DNA of 64,000 bases from Microbacterium sp. 1.5R (GCF_001889265.1 NZ_CP018151.1:2480001-2544000), one strand, 5' to 3'; positions 17,517 to 26,887 are shown, counted from the stretch's first letter. The notes: generated by a model from the letters alone, not told the origin. Made by a program: numbers and translations.

Positions 17517-18525
17517 GGCCACCGACGCCCGCGTCGCCGTCTACCTGGACTTCGACAACATCGTCATCTCCTGGTACGACCGTGTGCACGGACGGAACGC
17601 CTACGGCAAGGACCGCCAGCGGATCACCGAGAACCCGACCGATCCGGAGGTCACGGAGCGGCTGTCCCGCGCCATGATCGAGGTCGGCGCGATCATCGAC
17701 TACGCGGCCTCCTTCGGAACGCTCGTGCTCACCCGGGCGTACGCCGACTGGTCGTCGCCCGTGAACGCGGTCTACCGGTCGCAGCTCGTGGCCCGCGCCG
17801 TCGACCTCGTGCAGCTGTTCCCGGCCGCCGCCTACGCGAAGAACGGCGCGGACATCCGCCTCGCCGTCGACGCGGTCGAGGACATGTTCCGTCTGCCCGA
17901 CCTCACGCACGTCGTGATCGTCGCCGGAGACAGCGACTACGTCCCGCTCGCACAGCGCTGCAAGCGTCTGGGTCGCTACGTCATCGGCGTCGGCGTCGCG
18001 GGGTCCACCGCGAAGTCCCTCGCCGCCGCGTGCGACGAGTTCGAGGCGTACGACTCGCTTCCCGGTGTGGTGCGCCCGAGCAAGACCGCGCCCGCGCCCG
18101 CGCCCGTCGTCACCGTTCCCGAGGTCGCCGTCGAGCCTGTGGCCGAGCCGGCCGCCGAGCCCGCCGCGAAGGCCAAGTCGCGACCGCCGACGAAGGCCGC
18201 CAAGGCGAAGGCCGCCGCAGCGGCGGCGACCGCTGCGGCACCGTCGTCGTCCGCGAAGCTCGACGAGCACGGAGAGGGCACCGAGCAGGGCGAGGCGACG
18301 GAGCTGCTGCATCGCGCGCTGCGCCTCGGGCATGACAAGGCCGATGCCGACGAGTGGCTGCACAGCTCGGCGGTGAAGACGCACATGCGTCGCATGGACC
18401 CGTCGTTCAGCGAGAAGGCCCTCGGCTACCGCTCGTTCTCGGACTTCCTCAAGTCGCGCGAGAGCATCGCGGAGCTCGAGGAGACCGGCCACGAGCGCCT
18501 GGTGAAGCTGCGCGACTCGGTCTGA
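17509..18525 (+). CDS. NYN-domain ribonuclease-like protein with C-terminal OST-HTH/LOTUS-like domain
   Basis: A 338-residue protein. Residues 8-180 form a NYN (PIN-like) domain with the acidic residues expected for metal-dependent RNA cleavage: VYLDFDN at the start, NGADIRLAVD in the middle and VAGDSDYVPL after it. An Ala/Pro/Lys-rich linker (about 185-245) leads to a C-terminal domain with LHSSAVKTHMRRMDPSF that resembles OST-HTH/LOTUS RNA-binding modules. It starts inside the end of the oxidoreductase gene, so the two are co-translated. The RNA target is unknown. Confidence 0.82.
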   Translation: MAEATDARVAVYLDFDNIVISWYDRVHGRNAYGKDRQRITENPTDPEVTERLSRAMIEVGAIIDYAASFGTLVLTRAYADWSSPVNAVYRSQLVARAVDLVQLFPAAAYAKNGADIRLAVDAVEDMFRLPDLTHVVIVAGDSDYVPLAQRCKRLGRYVIGVGVAGSTAKSLAAACDEFEAYDSLPGVVRPSKTAPAPAPVVTVPEVAVEPVAEPAAEPAAKAKSRPPTKAAKAKAAAAAATAAAPSSSAKLDEHGEGTEQGEATELLHRALRLGHDKADADEWLHSSAVKTHMRRMDPSFSEKALGYRSFSDFLKSRESIAELEETGHERLVKLRDSV

Positions 18526-18546
18526 TCCGCGCCGCCGGTCACGTCG

Positions 18547-18840
18547 TCACTCCTCGAAGTCATACTCCTGGAACGCCGCGACCTCGGGCACCCAGCGTTC
18601 CGAGACGAACGCGGTGTGCGCGGGGTGCGCGTCGTAGGAGCGGTACGCATCGCGGTCGCGGAACACCATCGAGAACTGATGCTCGAGGTCGCTCTTCGGG
18701 CTCACCTGGCGACGGATCGTGAAGTCCTCGACACCGGGGATCGACGTGAGCACCGCTCTGCCCGTCGCGAGGAACTCGCGCTCCTCGGGGCTGCCCGCCT
18801 CGTGCACGAGGCGGAAGACGACGGTGTGCTGGATGGTCAT
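18547..18840 (-). CDS. Dabb (stress-responsive alpha/beta barrel) domain protein
   Basis: A 97-residue ferredoxin-like dimeric barrel protein of the Dabb family. It starts IQHTVVFRL, carries DLEHQFSMVFRDRDAYRSY and ends with HPAHTAFVSE. Family members bind small aromatic or polyketide-like ligands or serve as small catalysts. It overlaps the upstream epimerase by 4 bp and is the last gene of the carbohydrate operon, so a role in handling the same substrate is likely, though none is defined. Confidence 0.8.
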   Translation of the reverse strand: MTIQHTVVFRLVHEAGSPEEREFLATGRAVLTSIPGVEDFTIRRQVSPKSDLEHQFSMVFRDRDAYRSYDAHPAHTAFVSERWVPEVAAFQEYDFEE

Positions 18841-19862
18841 GCGGGATCTCCGGTCTGCTGGCTGCTGAAGGCGGCGTCGAACGCGGCGGTGGGCGCGGGC
18901 CAGAGCAGCGACCGCACGTAGGCGAGGGCCTCCGGCGCGCCGTGCAGGCGGTCCATTCCCGCGTCCTCCCATTCGATCGAGATGGGGCCGTCGTATCCGA
19001 TCGCCTCGAGGGCGCGGAACGCGTCCTCCCAGGGCACGTCGCCGTGGCCGGTCGAGACGAAGTCCCACCCGCGTCGCGGGTCGCCCCACGGCAGATGCGA
19101 TCCGAGCACGCCCGCACGCCCGTTGTGCGGTCGCATCCGGGTGTCCTTGCAGTCCACGTGGTAGATCCGGTCGGCGAAGTCGACGATGAACCCGACGGGA
19201 TCGATGTTCTGCCACATCATGTGCGATGGGTCCCAGTTGAATCCGAACGCCCCTCGGTGGTCGATCGCCTCCAGCGCCCGCACGGACGACCAGTAGTCGT
19301 AGGCGATCTCACCGGGGTGCACTTCGTGCGCGAACCGCACGCCCTCGCCGTCGAACACGTCGAGGATCGGCTTCCAGCGCGCGGCGAAGTCCTCGAACCC
19401 GCCTTCGATGACGGATGCCGGTACCGGCGGGAACATCGCCACATAGGGCCAGATCGATGAGCCGGTGAACCCGACGACGGTGTCGACGTCGAGCTTGCGC
19501 GCGACCCGCGCCGCCCGCTTCATGTCGTCCGCCGCACGGGCGCGCACGCCCTCGGAGTCGCCGTCGCCCCACACGTAGTCGCGCAGGATCGCCTGGTGAC
19601 GGAAGTCGATGGGGGCGTCGCACACCGCCTGGCCCGCGAGATGGTTCGAGATCGCGAAGATCCGCAGACCGTGCCGGTCGAGGATCTCGCGGCGCGAGGC
19701 GACGTAGGCGTCGTCCTCGTCGGCTCGCCGCAGGTCGAGATGGTCCCCGGATGCCGCGACCTCGAGGCCGTCGTATCCCCACTCGGCCGCCAGCCGGGCG
19801 ACCTCCTCGAACGGCAGATCGGCCCACTGGCCGGTGAACAGGGTGACCGGGTGCGTGGTCAT
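18837..19862 (-). CDS. Sugar phosphate isomerase/epimerase family TIM barrel (IolE-like)
   Basis: A 341-residue xylose-isomerase-like TIM barrel. Metal-binding acidic and His residues are visible in HEVHPGEIAYDYW, NWDPSHMMWQ and HVDCKDTR, and near the end ISIEWED. ATG at 19860-19862 is chosen over GTG at 19866-19868 because AAGGAG lies five bases before the ATG and would overlap the GTG. It probably acts on a keto-sugar or inositol derivative formed by the operon's dehydrogenase. It is followed by the Dabb gene with an ATGA overlap. Confidence 0.83.
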   Translation of the reverse strand: MTTHPVTLFTGQWADLPFEEVARLAAEWGYDGLEVAASGDHLDLRRADEDDAYVASRREILDRHGLRIFAISNHLAGQAVCDAPIDFRHQAILRDYVWGDGDSEGVRARAADDMKRAARVARKLDVDTVVGFTGSSIWPYVAMFPPVPASVIEGGFEDFAARWKPILDVFDGEGVRFAHEVHPGEIAYDYWSSVRALEAIDHRGAFGFNWDPSHMMWQNIDPVGFIVDFADRIYHVDCKDTRMRPHNGRAGVLGSHLPWGDPRRGWDFVSTGHGDVPWEDAFRALEAIGYDGPISIEWEDAGMDRLHGAPEALAYVRSLLWPAPTAAFDAAFSSQQTGDPA

Positions 19863-19889
19863 GGACACTCCTTCGTATCGCGTGACGGG

Positions 19890-20741
19890 TCAGGTGCCGA
19901 GCGCTCTCAGCGCCTGGATGCTGCGGGCGGCGAGCTCGTCCTGGCTCGCCGCGAGTGGTCGCCAGACGGATGCGGCGACGGCTATCGTCGCGTTCTCGCC
20001 CGTGAAGCTCTCCAGCCCGAGCGGCCCTCGATAGTCCGCATCGTCGAGGGCACGGAGGATCTCCGGCCAGTCCGTGTGGTCGTCGCCCACGGCGCCCCGA
20101 TCGCTGCCGCACACCTGCACGTGCGCGATCGCCGAGCCCGCCGCGCGGATGGCCTCCGCGGGCTTCTTCTCCTCGATGTTGAGGTGGTAGGTGTCGAGCG
20201 CGAGCCCGATGCCCGCACCGAGCAGGGGTGCGAGCGCGTCGAGGCTCTGCTCGACCGTGTTGAGCACGCTCGTCTCGTAGCGGTTGAGCGGTTCGACGGC
20301 CAGGGTGATCCTGGCGGAGGCGGCCTCGGCCGCGACCGGCTCGAGGTTCGTGCGCAGCTCGCGCACCACTCGCGAACGGTCCTCGACGGACATCCGCCAG
20401 GTAGCTCCGGTGGGTGCGTAGAAGGGACCGGCGACCACCGCGGAGCCGAGCGTCGCGGCCGCCGCGATGCACGAGCGCAGGTAGTCCTGTGTGGCCCCGA
20501 CATCACCGGCCTGCGCGAGCAGCGAGCGCCGAGGGCCCATGGCCCCGACGACGATCGCGGCGAGGCCGAGGTCATCGAGCACGTCGCGGGCTCGTGCCGG
20601 ATCCCAGTCCCCGACGCTCTCGAGCGGAAGCTCGAGCGCCTGATACCCCATCCCCGCCGCCTTCCGCGCGAGCGGCTCGAGAGTCGCGTCGGTCAGTGGA
20701 GACGTCCACACCCACGTGTTGACGGCGATCGTGCGAGGCAT
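19890..20741 (-). CDS. Sugar phosphate isomerase/epimerase (D-psicose/tagatose 3-epimerase-like)
   Basis: A 283-residue TIM barrel of the xylose-isomerase-like superfamily. Catalytic-type residues appear in ITLAVEPLNRYET, LALDTYHLNIEE, IAHVQVCGSDRG and LGLESFTGEN, the Glu-Asp-His-Glu metal set of ketose 3-epimerases. An AAGGAG sequence precedes the ATG. It lies between the substrate-binding protein gene and a second epimerase. A ketose or 3-keto-sugar is the likely substrate, but the sequence alone does not decide. Confidence 0.84.
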   Translation of the reverse strand: MPRTIAVNTWVWTSPLTDATLEPLARKAAGMGYQALELPLESVGDWDPARARDVLDDLGLAAIVVGAMGPRRSLLAQAGDVGATQDYLRSCIAAAATLGSAVVAGPFYAPTGATWRMSVEDRSRVVRELRTNLEPVAAEAASARITLAVEPLNRYETSVLNTVEQSLDALAPLLGAGIGLALDTYHLNIEEKKPAEAIRAAGSAIAHVQVCGSDRGAVGDDHTDWPEILRALDDADYRGPLGLESFTGENATIAVAASVWRPLAASQDELAARSIQALRALGT

Positions 20742-20767
20742 CCTGCTCCTTCGGGGATGACGCGAGT

Positions 20768-20813
20768 GCTCCCACCCTCCCATCCGCGAGGCGCAGAGGG
20801 GAAGGGTGGGAGC
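20768..20813 (-). other. Intercistronic hairpin between binding-protein and epimerase genes
   Basis: GCTCCCACCCT-CCC (20768-20781) pairs with its complement at 20799-20813, giving 14 base pairs with one bulged A. No U tract follows on the minus strand, so it is more likely an mRNA-stabilising or partially attenuating element, common after binding-protein genes, than a full terminator. Confidence 0.55.
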
Positions 20814-20824
20814 ATCACCGCGGG

Positions 20825-22033
20825 TTACGGGATCTGGCGTTCCTGCCAGACGGTCGGGTAACCGGGAAGGTTCTCCCCGCCGAACTTCGCGTAGTGCCCG
20901 TCCGGCATTCCCTCGTTGGCGGCGAGGTAGTCGTCGAGCTCTGCTTCGGTGATCGGCTTCTGCGGGAGCACCCACTCCTTCGGAACCTCTTCGCCGGCGA
21001 AGATCATCTGCGCGGCGAGCAGCGGCGTGCGCCACTGGAAGTTCGAGTACACCGGGGCGAGGCCCGTGAGACCCGTGTCCTTCCACTTGCGGAGGAAGCT
21101 CATCTCGTCCTCGCCGGTCATCACCGGGTAGTCGGCGCCGGCATCTTCGAAGGCCTCGATCGCGGCGACAGCGCCGTCACCGGCATCCATCCAGATTCCC
21201 TGCACGTCGCCCTTGGCGAGCTCGTCGCTGATGATGCTCTTGATCTCCGCGGGGTCGGCGCCCGTGAAGTAGTCCACGGCCTCGATCCCCGCCTCGTCGA
21301 AGAGCTTCTCCGCAGCGGCCCACCGGTGCTCGAGCACGTCGACTCCGGGGAGGATGCGCAGCGCCACGACCTTGTCGCCCTCTTCGAGGTTGTCGATGAG
21401 GAACTCGGCCGTGTCGATGCCCCACGCGAATCCGCCGATCGGGTGGATGAACGTGACCGGGCAGTCGGTGTCGACGCCGCGGTCGAACACGATCACCGGC
21501 TTGCCGGTCTCGCATGCGCGCTCGACGGCCGGCGTCATCGCCGCAGTGCTGTTGGGCGAGATGAGGAAGACGTCGCAGCCGCCCTCGGAGATGAAGTAGT
21601 CGATGTCCGCGATCTGCGTGTCATCCGAATCCTGCGCGTCGCGGGTCTCCATCTCGCTGATCGCACCGGCCTCCTGCAGCGACTTGAGCTGCTCGTTCAT
21701 CGTGATCCAGCCCGTCTGCCGCCACGGGTTCGAGATCGAGGCGTTCGCGAAGCAGGCCTTCTTGGGCCCCTCGCTGGCGAACTCCGACGTGTCGACCATC
21801 TCGGCGTTGATGTGCTGGAGATACGGCTCGGTCGCCGGCCCCTGGGGCTCGACACCCCGCTCCTCCATCTGCTTGTCGAACAGCTCCTGGTCGAACCATT
21901 CGGTGGTCTCGGCCGACTCCTCCGGGTTCTCCGACTCCGCCGGCGCCACGGACGGGTCTGTCGTACACCCGGCGAGCGCGATGAGGCCGAAGAGAGCCAC
22001 CCCTGCGGTGGCGATCTTCATCGATCGTCGCAT
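20825..22033 (-). CDS. Sugar ABC transporter substrate-binding lipoprotein (ribose/type-2 periplasmic-binding family)
   Basis: A 402-residue lipoprotein with a short signal peptide and lipobox ALAGC (Cys23), followed by an acidic Ser/Glu linker and a periplasmic-binding-protein-like domain. The KKACFANASISNPWRQ opening strand, FDRGVDTDCP and GIWMDAGDGAVAA are typical of ribose/galactose-type binding proteins. AGGAG precedes the ATG. It delivers a sugar or cyclitol to the two RbsC-like permeases encoded upstream. The ligand is not predictable. Confidence 0.88.
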   Translation of the reverse strand: MRRSMKIATAGVALFGLIALAGCTTDPSVAPAESENPEESAETTEWFDQELFDKQMEERGVEPQGPATEPYLQHINAEMVDTSEFASEGPKKACFANASISNPWRQTGWITMNEQLKSLQEAGAISEMETRDAQDSDDTQIADIDYFISEGGCDVFLISPNSTAAMTPAVERACETGKPVIVFDRGVDTDCPVTFIHPIGGFAWGIDTAEFLIDNLEEGDKVVALRILPGVDVLEHRWAAAEKLFDEAGIEAVDYFTGADPAEIKSIISDELAKGDVQGIWMDAGDGAVAAIEAFEDAGADYPVMTGEDEMSFLRKWKDTGLTGLAPVYSNFQWRTPLLAAQMIFAGEEVPKEWVLPQKPITEAELDDYLAANEGMPDGHYAKFGGENLPGYPTVWQERQIP

Positions 22034-22035
22034 TG

Positions 22036-23085
22036 CTAATCTCCTCTGGTTTCTGTGTGGATGGTGCTGGTTGTTACGGGTTCTGAGGTCTCTGTGAGCG
22101 GAACGTCCGGAGACGACTGCGGGCCTCGCCGGCGCCGTGCCCGGAAGGCGACCGCGGAGTACGCCACTGCGGCGATGATGATCACGCCCTGCACGGCGTC
22201 TCGCAGCGTCGAAGGGACCCCCGCGATGTTCAGCAGCATGAAGAGGGCCTCGAGCGCGAAGGCTCCCGCCGCCGCCGCGACGATCCATCCCCGGCCTCCG
22301 CCGAGCACGACCCCGCCGAGGACGACGGCGGTGATGGCGACGAACTCGTAGCCGCGGCCGACCGAGGGATGCACCCCGGCGTACCCGACGAGCAGCACGG
22401 CGGAGAGCGTGGCCGAGAGCGACGAGATAACGAACGCCCGTGTCGTCACCCAGGCGCTGCGCGCCCCGGCGAAGTCGACCGCGGTCGAGTTGTCGCCGAC
22501 CGCGATGAGGAGCTTGCCGAGCGGGCGCTTGGTGATCCAGATGCCCAGCGCGAGCCACCCGATCAGGATGAACACCGCCCAGGGGATGAACTCGAGCACC
22601 GGCACGTCACGGATGCCGCCACGGCCGATCTCGCGGAAGCTGTCAGCCGGGTTGCCCGTGGCCGCTCCCCCGGTCCACCACATGACGCCGCCGAGAAGGG
22701 CGAGCATCATGCCCAGCGTGACGATGAAGGAGGGCACCTTGAGCAGCGTGGTGATGACACCGTTCACGAGTCCGACGACCACCCCGAAGACGATCATGAG
22801 CAGCAGCACGGGCACGGTGCGGGAGTCGTCCTGCCCGACGAGGTTGCCGGCGACGATCACCTGCGCGGTGATCAGCGAGCCCTGCGACAGGTCGAACTCG
22901 CCCGCGATGATGACGAAGTACTGGCCGATCGCGACGATGGCGATCGGTGCGACGCGCTGGATGAACCTCATGAACTGCCCCGGCTCCGCGAAGCTCGGGT
23001 TGAGGATCATGACGGCGACGAGCAGGATCACCAGCAGCAGGAACACCGCGCCCCGAGGGCTCACGAGTGTGCGCAGAGTGTTCAC
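22036..23085 (-). CDS. Sugar ABC transporter permease (RbsC-like), second copy
   Basis: A 349-residue inner-membrane permease of the branched-chain/ribose type with about ten hydrophobic segments. The GQYFVIIAGEFDLSQGS block and VPSFIVTLGMM helix are family hallmarks. The start is the GTG at 23083-23085 overlapping the stop of the preceding permease (GTGA). A polar Thr/Ser-rich tail follows the last helix. It is separated from the binding-protein start by 2 bp. Confidence 0.9.
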   Translation of the reverse strand: MNTLRTLVSPRGAVFLLLVILLVAVMILNPSFAEPGQFMRFIQRVAPIAIVAIGQYFVIIAGEFDLSQGSLITAQVIVAGNLVGQDDSRTVPVLLLMIVFGVVVGLVNGVITTLLKVPSFIVTLGMMLALLGGVMWWTGGAATGNPADSFREIGRGGIRDVPVLEFIPWAVFILIGWLALGIWITKRPLGKLLIAVGDNSTAVDFAGARSAWVTTRAFVISSLSATLSAVLLVGYAGVHPSVGRGYEFVAITAVVLGGVVLGGGRGWIVAAAAGAFALEALFMLLNIAGVPSTLRDAVQGVIIIAAVAYSAVAFRARRRRGPQSSPDVPLTETSEPVTTSTIHTETRGD

Positions 23086-24164
23086 GACCGGCCTCCTTCC
23101 GACACGGTGCTCGTATCGGCGAGTTCGGATGCTGCGGCCGCCATCTCGGACTCGGCCGCCTTGGCGGCGTCGTCTCCCCCGGTTCTCGTGCCGCCGGCGC
23201 CGAAGCGCGGACGGCGACTGACGATCGACCGACGACTGTAGACGGCCACCGCGGCGACGATCACCACGCCGCGGACGACGTCCTTCAGGAACGGGTTGAC
23301 CTGCATGACGCTCATCACGTTGTCGACGACCGCGAGGATCGCGACACCGCCGATCGCACCCCAGATCGAACCGCGTCCGCCGAGCAGCAGGGTGCCTCCG
23401 AGCACGACGGCTGCGATCGACAGCAGCGCGTAGCCGCCCTGCTGCCCGACCGTGGGACTGCCGACGCCGAGACGGCTGGCGAGCAGTAGGCCGGCGAGGC
23501 CCGCGAAGACGGAGCACAGCACGTGCGCGGCGATCAGCGGCGGGCGGGTGCGCACCCCCGACAGGCGCGCGATCTCGGGGTCGCCGCCGACCGCGTACAG
23601 GTGGGCGCCGGTGCGCGTGCGGTTCAGCAGCAGCCAGACGACGACGGCGAGCGCGATCATGATGATCGTCGACACCGGCACGGGCCCGACTCCGGTGGCG
23701 CCGATGAGCTGGAACTCCCACGGCACGCTGCCCGCCGAGCCCTCGAAGTTGGTGTTCAGGATCCCCTGCAGGATCAGCCCCACGCCGAGCGTCGCGATGA
23801 ACCCGTTGACCTTCAGCACGGTGACGATGAGTCCGTTGACCAGACCGATCCCGGCGCAGACGAGCAGAGTGATCGAGACCGCGGCCGGGATGTTCCCGGG
23901 GTTGCCGTTCATGATCGTCGCCGCCAGGAGGCTCGACAGACTCACGACGTAGGTCACCGACAGGTCGAGCGACGCGCCCAGCACCACGAGGGTCTGCCCG
24001 ATCGCGACGAGCCCGAGGACGCTCATGCCGGTGAGGATGTCGCGGATGTTGCCGGGGCTGAAGAAGTTGCGACCGACGGTGCCGACGAGGATGGCGCCGA
24101 CGATGAGCGTCAGGATGAGGATCCCGAGCACGATGACGGTCGAGTCGATCCGAAGTCTCTTCAT
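23082..24164 (-). CDS. Sugar ABC transporter permease (RbsC-like), first copy
   Basis: A 360-residue permease homologous to the following gene, with GQTLVVLGASLDLSVTYV and VNGFIATLGVG as the matching family blocks. Having two different RbsC-type subunits suggests a heterodimeric channel, as in autoinducer-2 or rhamnose importers. A 40-residue charged C-terminal tail is present. ATG 24162-24164 overlaps the ATPase stop; the longer open frame is antisense shadow. Confidence 0.9.
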   Translation of the reverse strand: MKRLRIDSTVIVLGILILTLIVGAILVGTVGRNFFSPGNIRDILTGMSVLGLVAIGQTLVVLGASLDLSVTYVVSLSSLLAATIMNGNPGNIPAAVSITLLVCAGIGLVNGLIVTVLKVNGFIATLGVGLILQGILNTNFEGSAGSVPWEFQLIGATGVGPVPVSTIIMIALAVVVWLLLNRTRTGAHLYAVGGDPEIARLSGVRTRPPLIAAHVLCSVFAGLAGLLLASRLGVGSPTVGQQGGYALLSIAAVVLGGTLLLGGRGSIWGAIGGVAILAVVDNVMSVMQVNPFLKDVVRGVVIVAAVAVYSRRSIVSRRPRFGAGGTRTGGDDAAKAAESEMAAAASELADTSTVSEGGRS

Positions 24165-25669
24165 CGTGCACCCCCGTCGACCGTCGCGCCCGTGGCTGCT
24201 CCGAGGATCTCGTGCTCCGCGGAACCCGCCGGCAGCTCGGCGACCAGCTCGCCGTCGTGCATCACGAGGATCCGATCGCTCATGCCGATCACCTCCGGCA
24301 GCTCGCTCGACACCATCAGCACCGCCTTGCCCTGTGCCGCGAGGTCGCGCATGAGCTGGTACACCGCGTACTTCGCACCGACGTCGATGCCGCGGGTCGG
24401 CTCGTCGAAGAGCACGATCTGCGGCTGTGTGAGCAGCCACTTGGCGAGCACGACCTTCTGCTGGTTGCCGCCCGAGAGGAAGCGCACCTCCTGGTCGAGA
24501 CCGCGGGAGCTGATCTCCAGCGAGCTGAGCACTCCCGGCACCTCTCGACGGGACGAGGCGGTGCGAGCGGTGAAGACGCTGCGGATCACGAGCAGGGTGT
24601 TGTCGAGCACCGACTGCCCGAGCGCCAGTCCCTGGGCCTTGCGATCCTCCGAGACGAGGGCGAGTCCCGCGCGCACCGCCGCCCTGGCGCTCGTGATGCG
24701 CGTCGATGAGCCGTCGACCCGCATCGAGCCCCGCACGAACGGGTCGATGCCGAAGATCCCCTCGACCAGTTCGGTGCGTCCGGACCCCTGGAGCCCGGCG
24801 ATCCCGACGATCTCCCCGGCGCGGAGGGTGAGCGAGACGCCGTCGACGAAGGCGTTGCCGCAGCCGTCGAGCTCGAGCCGCGGCTCGCCGACGACGGTGC
24901 CGGCCACGGCATCCGGGTAGTACGACTGGATGGATCGGCCGACCATTCGGCGCACGAGTTCGTCGGTCGTCAGGGCGCTCGTCTCATCGGTCGAGACCAG
25001 AGCGCCGTCTTTGAGGATCGTGATGCGGTCGCACAGGTCGAAGATCTCCTTGAGCCGGTGCGAGACGTAGATCACCGCCACCCCGCGAGACGTGAGCCGG
25101 CGGATGATCGCGTACAGCAGCTCGACCTCGCGGTCGCTCAGCGCGGCGGTGGGCTCGTCCATCGAGATGACCTGCGCCTCGAACGACAGCGCCTTGACGA
25201 TCTCGACGATCTGCTGCTCGGCGACGGTCAGCGAACCGACGCGGGCCTGCGGGTCGATGAAGGAGACGCCGAGGTCGGCGAGGAGGTCGCCGGTGCGACG
25301 GATCATCGCCTTCTGATCGACGAAGCCGCCGCGTCGAGGCTCACGTCCGAGATACACGTTCTGCGCGACCGTGCGCTCGGGCAGCAGCGTGAACTCCTGG
25401 AAGACGGTCACGATGCCGTCATCCATCGCCTGCCGCGGATGTGCGTGCCGCACCTCCGCGCCGCGGTAGCGCACCACGCCGTCGTCGGCGGGCTGCACCC
25501 CGGCGATGATCTTCATGAGCGTGGACTTGCCCGCGCCGTTCTCGCCGACGAGTCCGTGCACCTCCCCCGGACGCACATCGAAGTCGATGCCCTTCAGCAC
25601 CTCCACTCCGAAGAACGACTTGCGGATGCCCGAGACCTCGAGCACCGGCTGTGTGATCGTCGCGGTCAT
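24161..25669 (-). CDS. Sugar ABC transporter ATP-binding protein (RbsA/MglA-like)
   Basis: A 502-residue protein with two ABC ATPase domains. The first has GENGAGKST, signature LTVAEQQ and Walker B VISMDEPTAAL; the second has the degenerate P-loop GLQGSGRTE usual for RbsA, signature FLSGGNQQK and FDEPTRGIDVG. It energises the two-permease sugar importer encoded downstream. The start at 25667-25669 overlaps the oxidoreductase stop as ATGA. Confidence 0.93.
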   Translation of the reverse strand: MTATITQPVLEVSGIRKSFFGVEVLKGIDFDVRPGEVHGLVGENGAGKSTLMKIIAGVQPADDGVVRYRGAEVRHAHPRQAMDDGIVTVFQEFTLLPERTVAQNVYLGREPRRGGFVDQKAMIRRTGDLLADLGVSFIDPQARVGSLTVAEQQIVEIVKALSFEAQVISMDEPTAALSDREVELLYAIIRRLTSRGVAVIYVSHRLKEIFDLCDRITILKDGALVSTDETSALTTDELVRRMVGRSIQSYYPDAVAGTVVGEPRLELDGCGNAFVDGVSLTLRAGEIVGIAGLQGSGRTELVEGIFGIDPFVRGSMRVDGSSTRITSARAAVRAGLALVSEDRKAQGLALGQSVLDNTLLVIRSVFTARTASSRREVPGVLSSLEISSRGLDQEVRFLSGGNQQKVVLAKWLLTQPQIVLFDEPTRGIDVGAKYAVYQLMRDLAAQGKAVLMVSSELPEVIGMSDRILVMHDGELVAELPAGSAEHEILGAATGATVDGGAR

Positions 25670-26775
25670 GCCGCCACCTCCGTCCATCGTCCGTCCGCGG
25701 CCGCCGAGGCGAGGACCGCCTCGGTGAGCACCGCCGAGCGGACACCGTCCTCGAACGTGGGCAGCCCGTCGGGGGTCGCGCCGCCGATCGCCGCATACAC
25801 GTCGGCGATGAAGCCGTTGAACGCGTCCTGATAGCCCATGGCATGCCCCGAGGGCACCCGCTGCAGACGAGCCGAGTCGGGCGATGCGGTGGAGGGGTCC
25901 CGCAGCAGCAGCCGGGACTCCTCTCTCATGCCGATCCACAGCTCCTCCGGGCGCTCCTGCTCGAAGCGCAGGGTCTGCCTGGTCCCGTGGAGTTCGAGAG
26001 TCAGGGCGTTCTTGCGTCCGGCGGCCATCTGCGAGACGAGCAGGGTGCCCAGGGCACCGGACTCGGTCTCGACGAGGATCGCGACGATGTCCTCCGTGTC
26101 GACCGCCCGTCCGGCTCGCTCGGCGAACACCCGGCGGGTGCGGGCACTCAGCGACCGGATCCGCTGGCCCGTCACGAACTCGATGAGGTCGCAGAGGTGC
26201 GAGCCGATGTCGGCGAACGCCCGGGATGCCCCGCCGGATGCCGACCGCACCCGCCAGTCATCGTCCGTGGAGAGGAGCATCCAGTCCTGCAGGTACGAGC
26301 AGTCGAGGGTGAGGAGCTCCCCGATGCCGCCCAGAGCGACGCGGGCCCGCGCCTCCCGCACCATCGGGTGGTAGCGGTACACGAAGGGAACCGCGGTGAC
26401 GCGGCCGAGAGATCCGGCGACCCGTGCGAGTTCACGGGCGTCCGCCGCGTTCGTGGCGAGGGGCTTCTCGCAGATGACATGCTTGCCGGCTTCGAGTGCG
26501 CGCAGCGCAAGGCCGGCGTGCGTGGCGTTGGGGGTGCAGATGTGGACGACGTCGATGTCATCGGCCGCGAGGAGAGCAGCGGCATCGGCCTCAGCGCGCC
26601 CGGCACCGAGTTCGCCCGCGGCCTGACGCCCGCCCGCGAGGGAGCCGGTGGCGACGGCGCGGAACTCGCCTCCCGCGTCCCTGGCCGCGGTGCGATGCAC
26701 GCGAGCCATGAATCCCCCGCCGAGGATGCCGACTCGGATCGTCCCGAGACCGGTGTCTGTGACATCCGTTGTCAT
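25666..26775 (-). CDS. Gfo/Idh/MocA family oxidoreductase, first gene of the sugar operon
   Basis: A 369-residue NAD(P)-dependent sugar or cyclitol dehydrogenase with Rossmann motif GILGGGFMARVH, the CEKPLATNAADA segment carrying the conserved Lys, and SRAFADIGSHLCDLIEF with the His that normally completes the active site. It is the first gene of the 26775-18547 unit and faces the ROK regulator across a 112-bp intergenic region containing an inverted repeat. It probably oxidises the imported sugar, with the downstream TIM barrels acting on the keto product. Confidence 0.88.
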   Translation of the reverse strand: MTTDVTDTGLGTIRVGILGGGFMARVHRTAARDAGGEFRAVATGSLAGGRQAAGELGAGRAEADAAALLAADDIDVVHICTPNATHAGLALRALEAGKHVICEKPLATNAADARELARVAGSLGRVTAVPFVYRYHPMVREARARVALGGIGELLTLDCSYLQDWMLLSTDDDWRVRSASGGASRAFADIGSHLCDLIEFVTGQRIRSLSARTRRVFAERAGRAVDTEDIVAILVETESGALGTLLVSQMAAGRKNALTLELHGTRQTLRFEQERPEELWIGMREESRLLLRDPSTASPDSARLQRVPSGHAMGYQDAFNGFIADVYAAIGGATPDGLPTFEDGVRSAVLTEAVLASAAADGRWTEVAA

Positions 26776-26801
26776 GGCGGTGAGTCTGACACGGCTCCTC
26801 G

Positions 26802-26827
26802 ACTTTTGCTAGGTATTCGTCAAAAGT
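26802..26827. promoter_or_regulatory. Candidate operator for the ROK regulator / sugar operon
   Basis: A perfect inverted repeat ACTTTTG-N12-CAAAAGT in an unusually AT-rich patch between the divergent sugar operon and ROK gene. Position, symmetry and base composition fit an operator controlling both directions. Confidence 0.5.
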
Positions 26828-26887
26828 TCTTTGTAACGAATCGGAAGTCGACCGAGCAATGGCGCAAGTCTGTGGTTTACTGACGCA

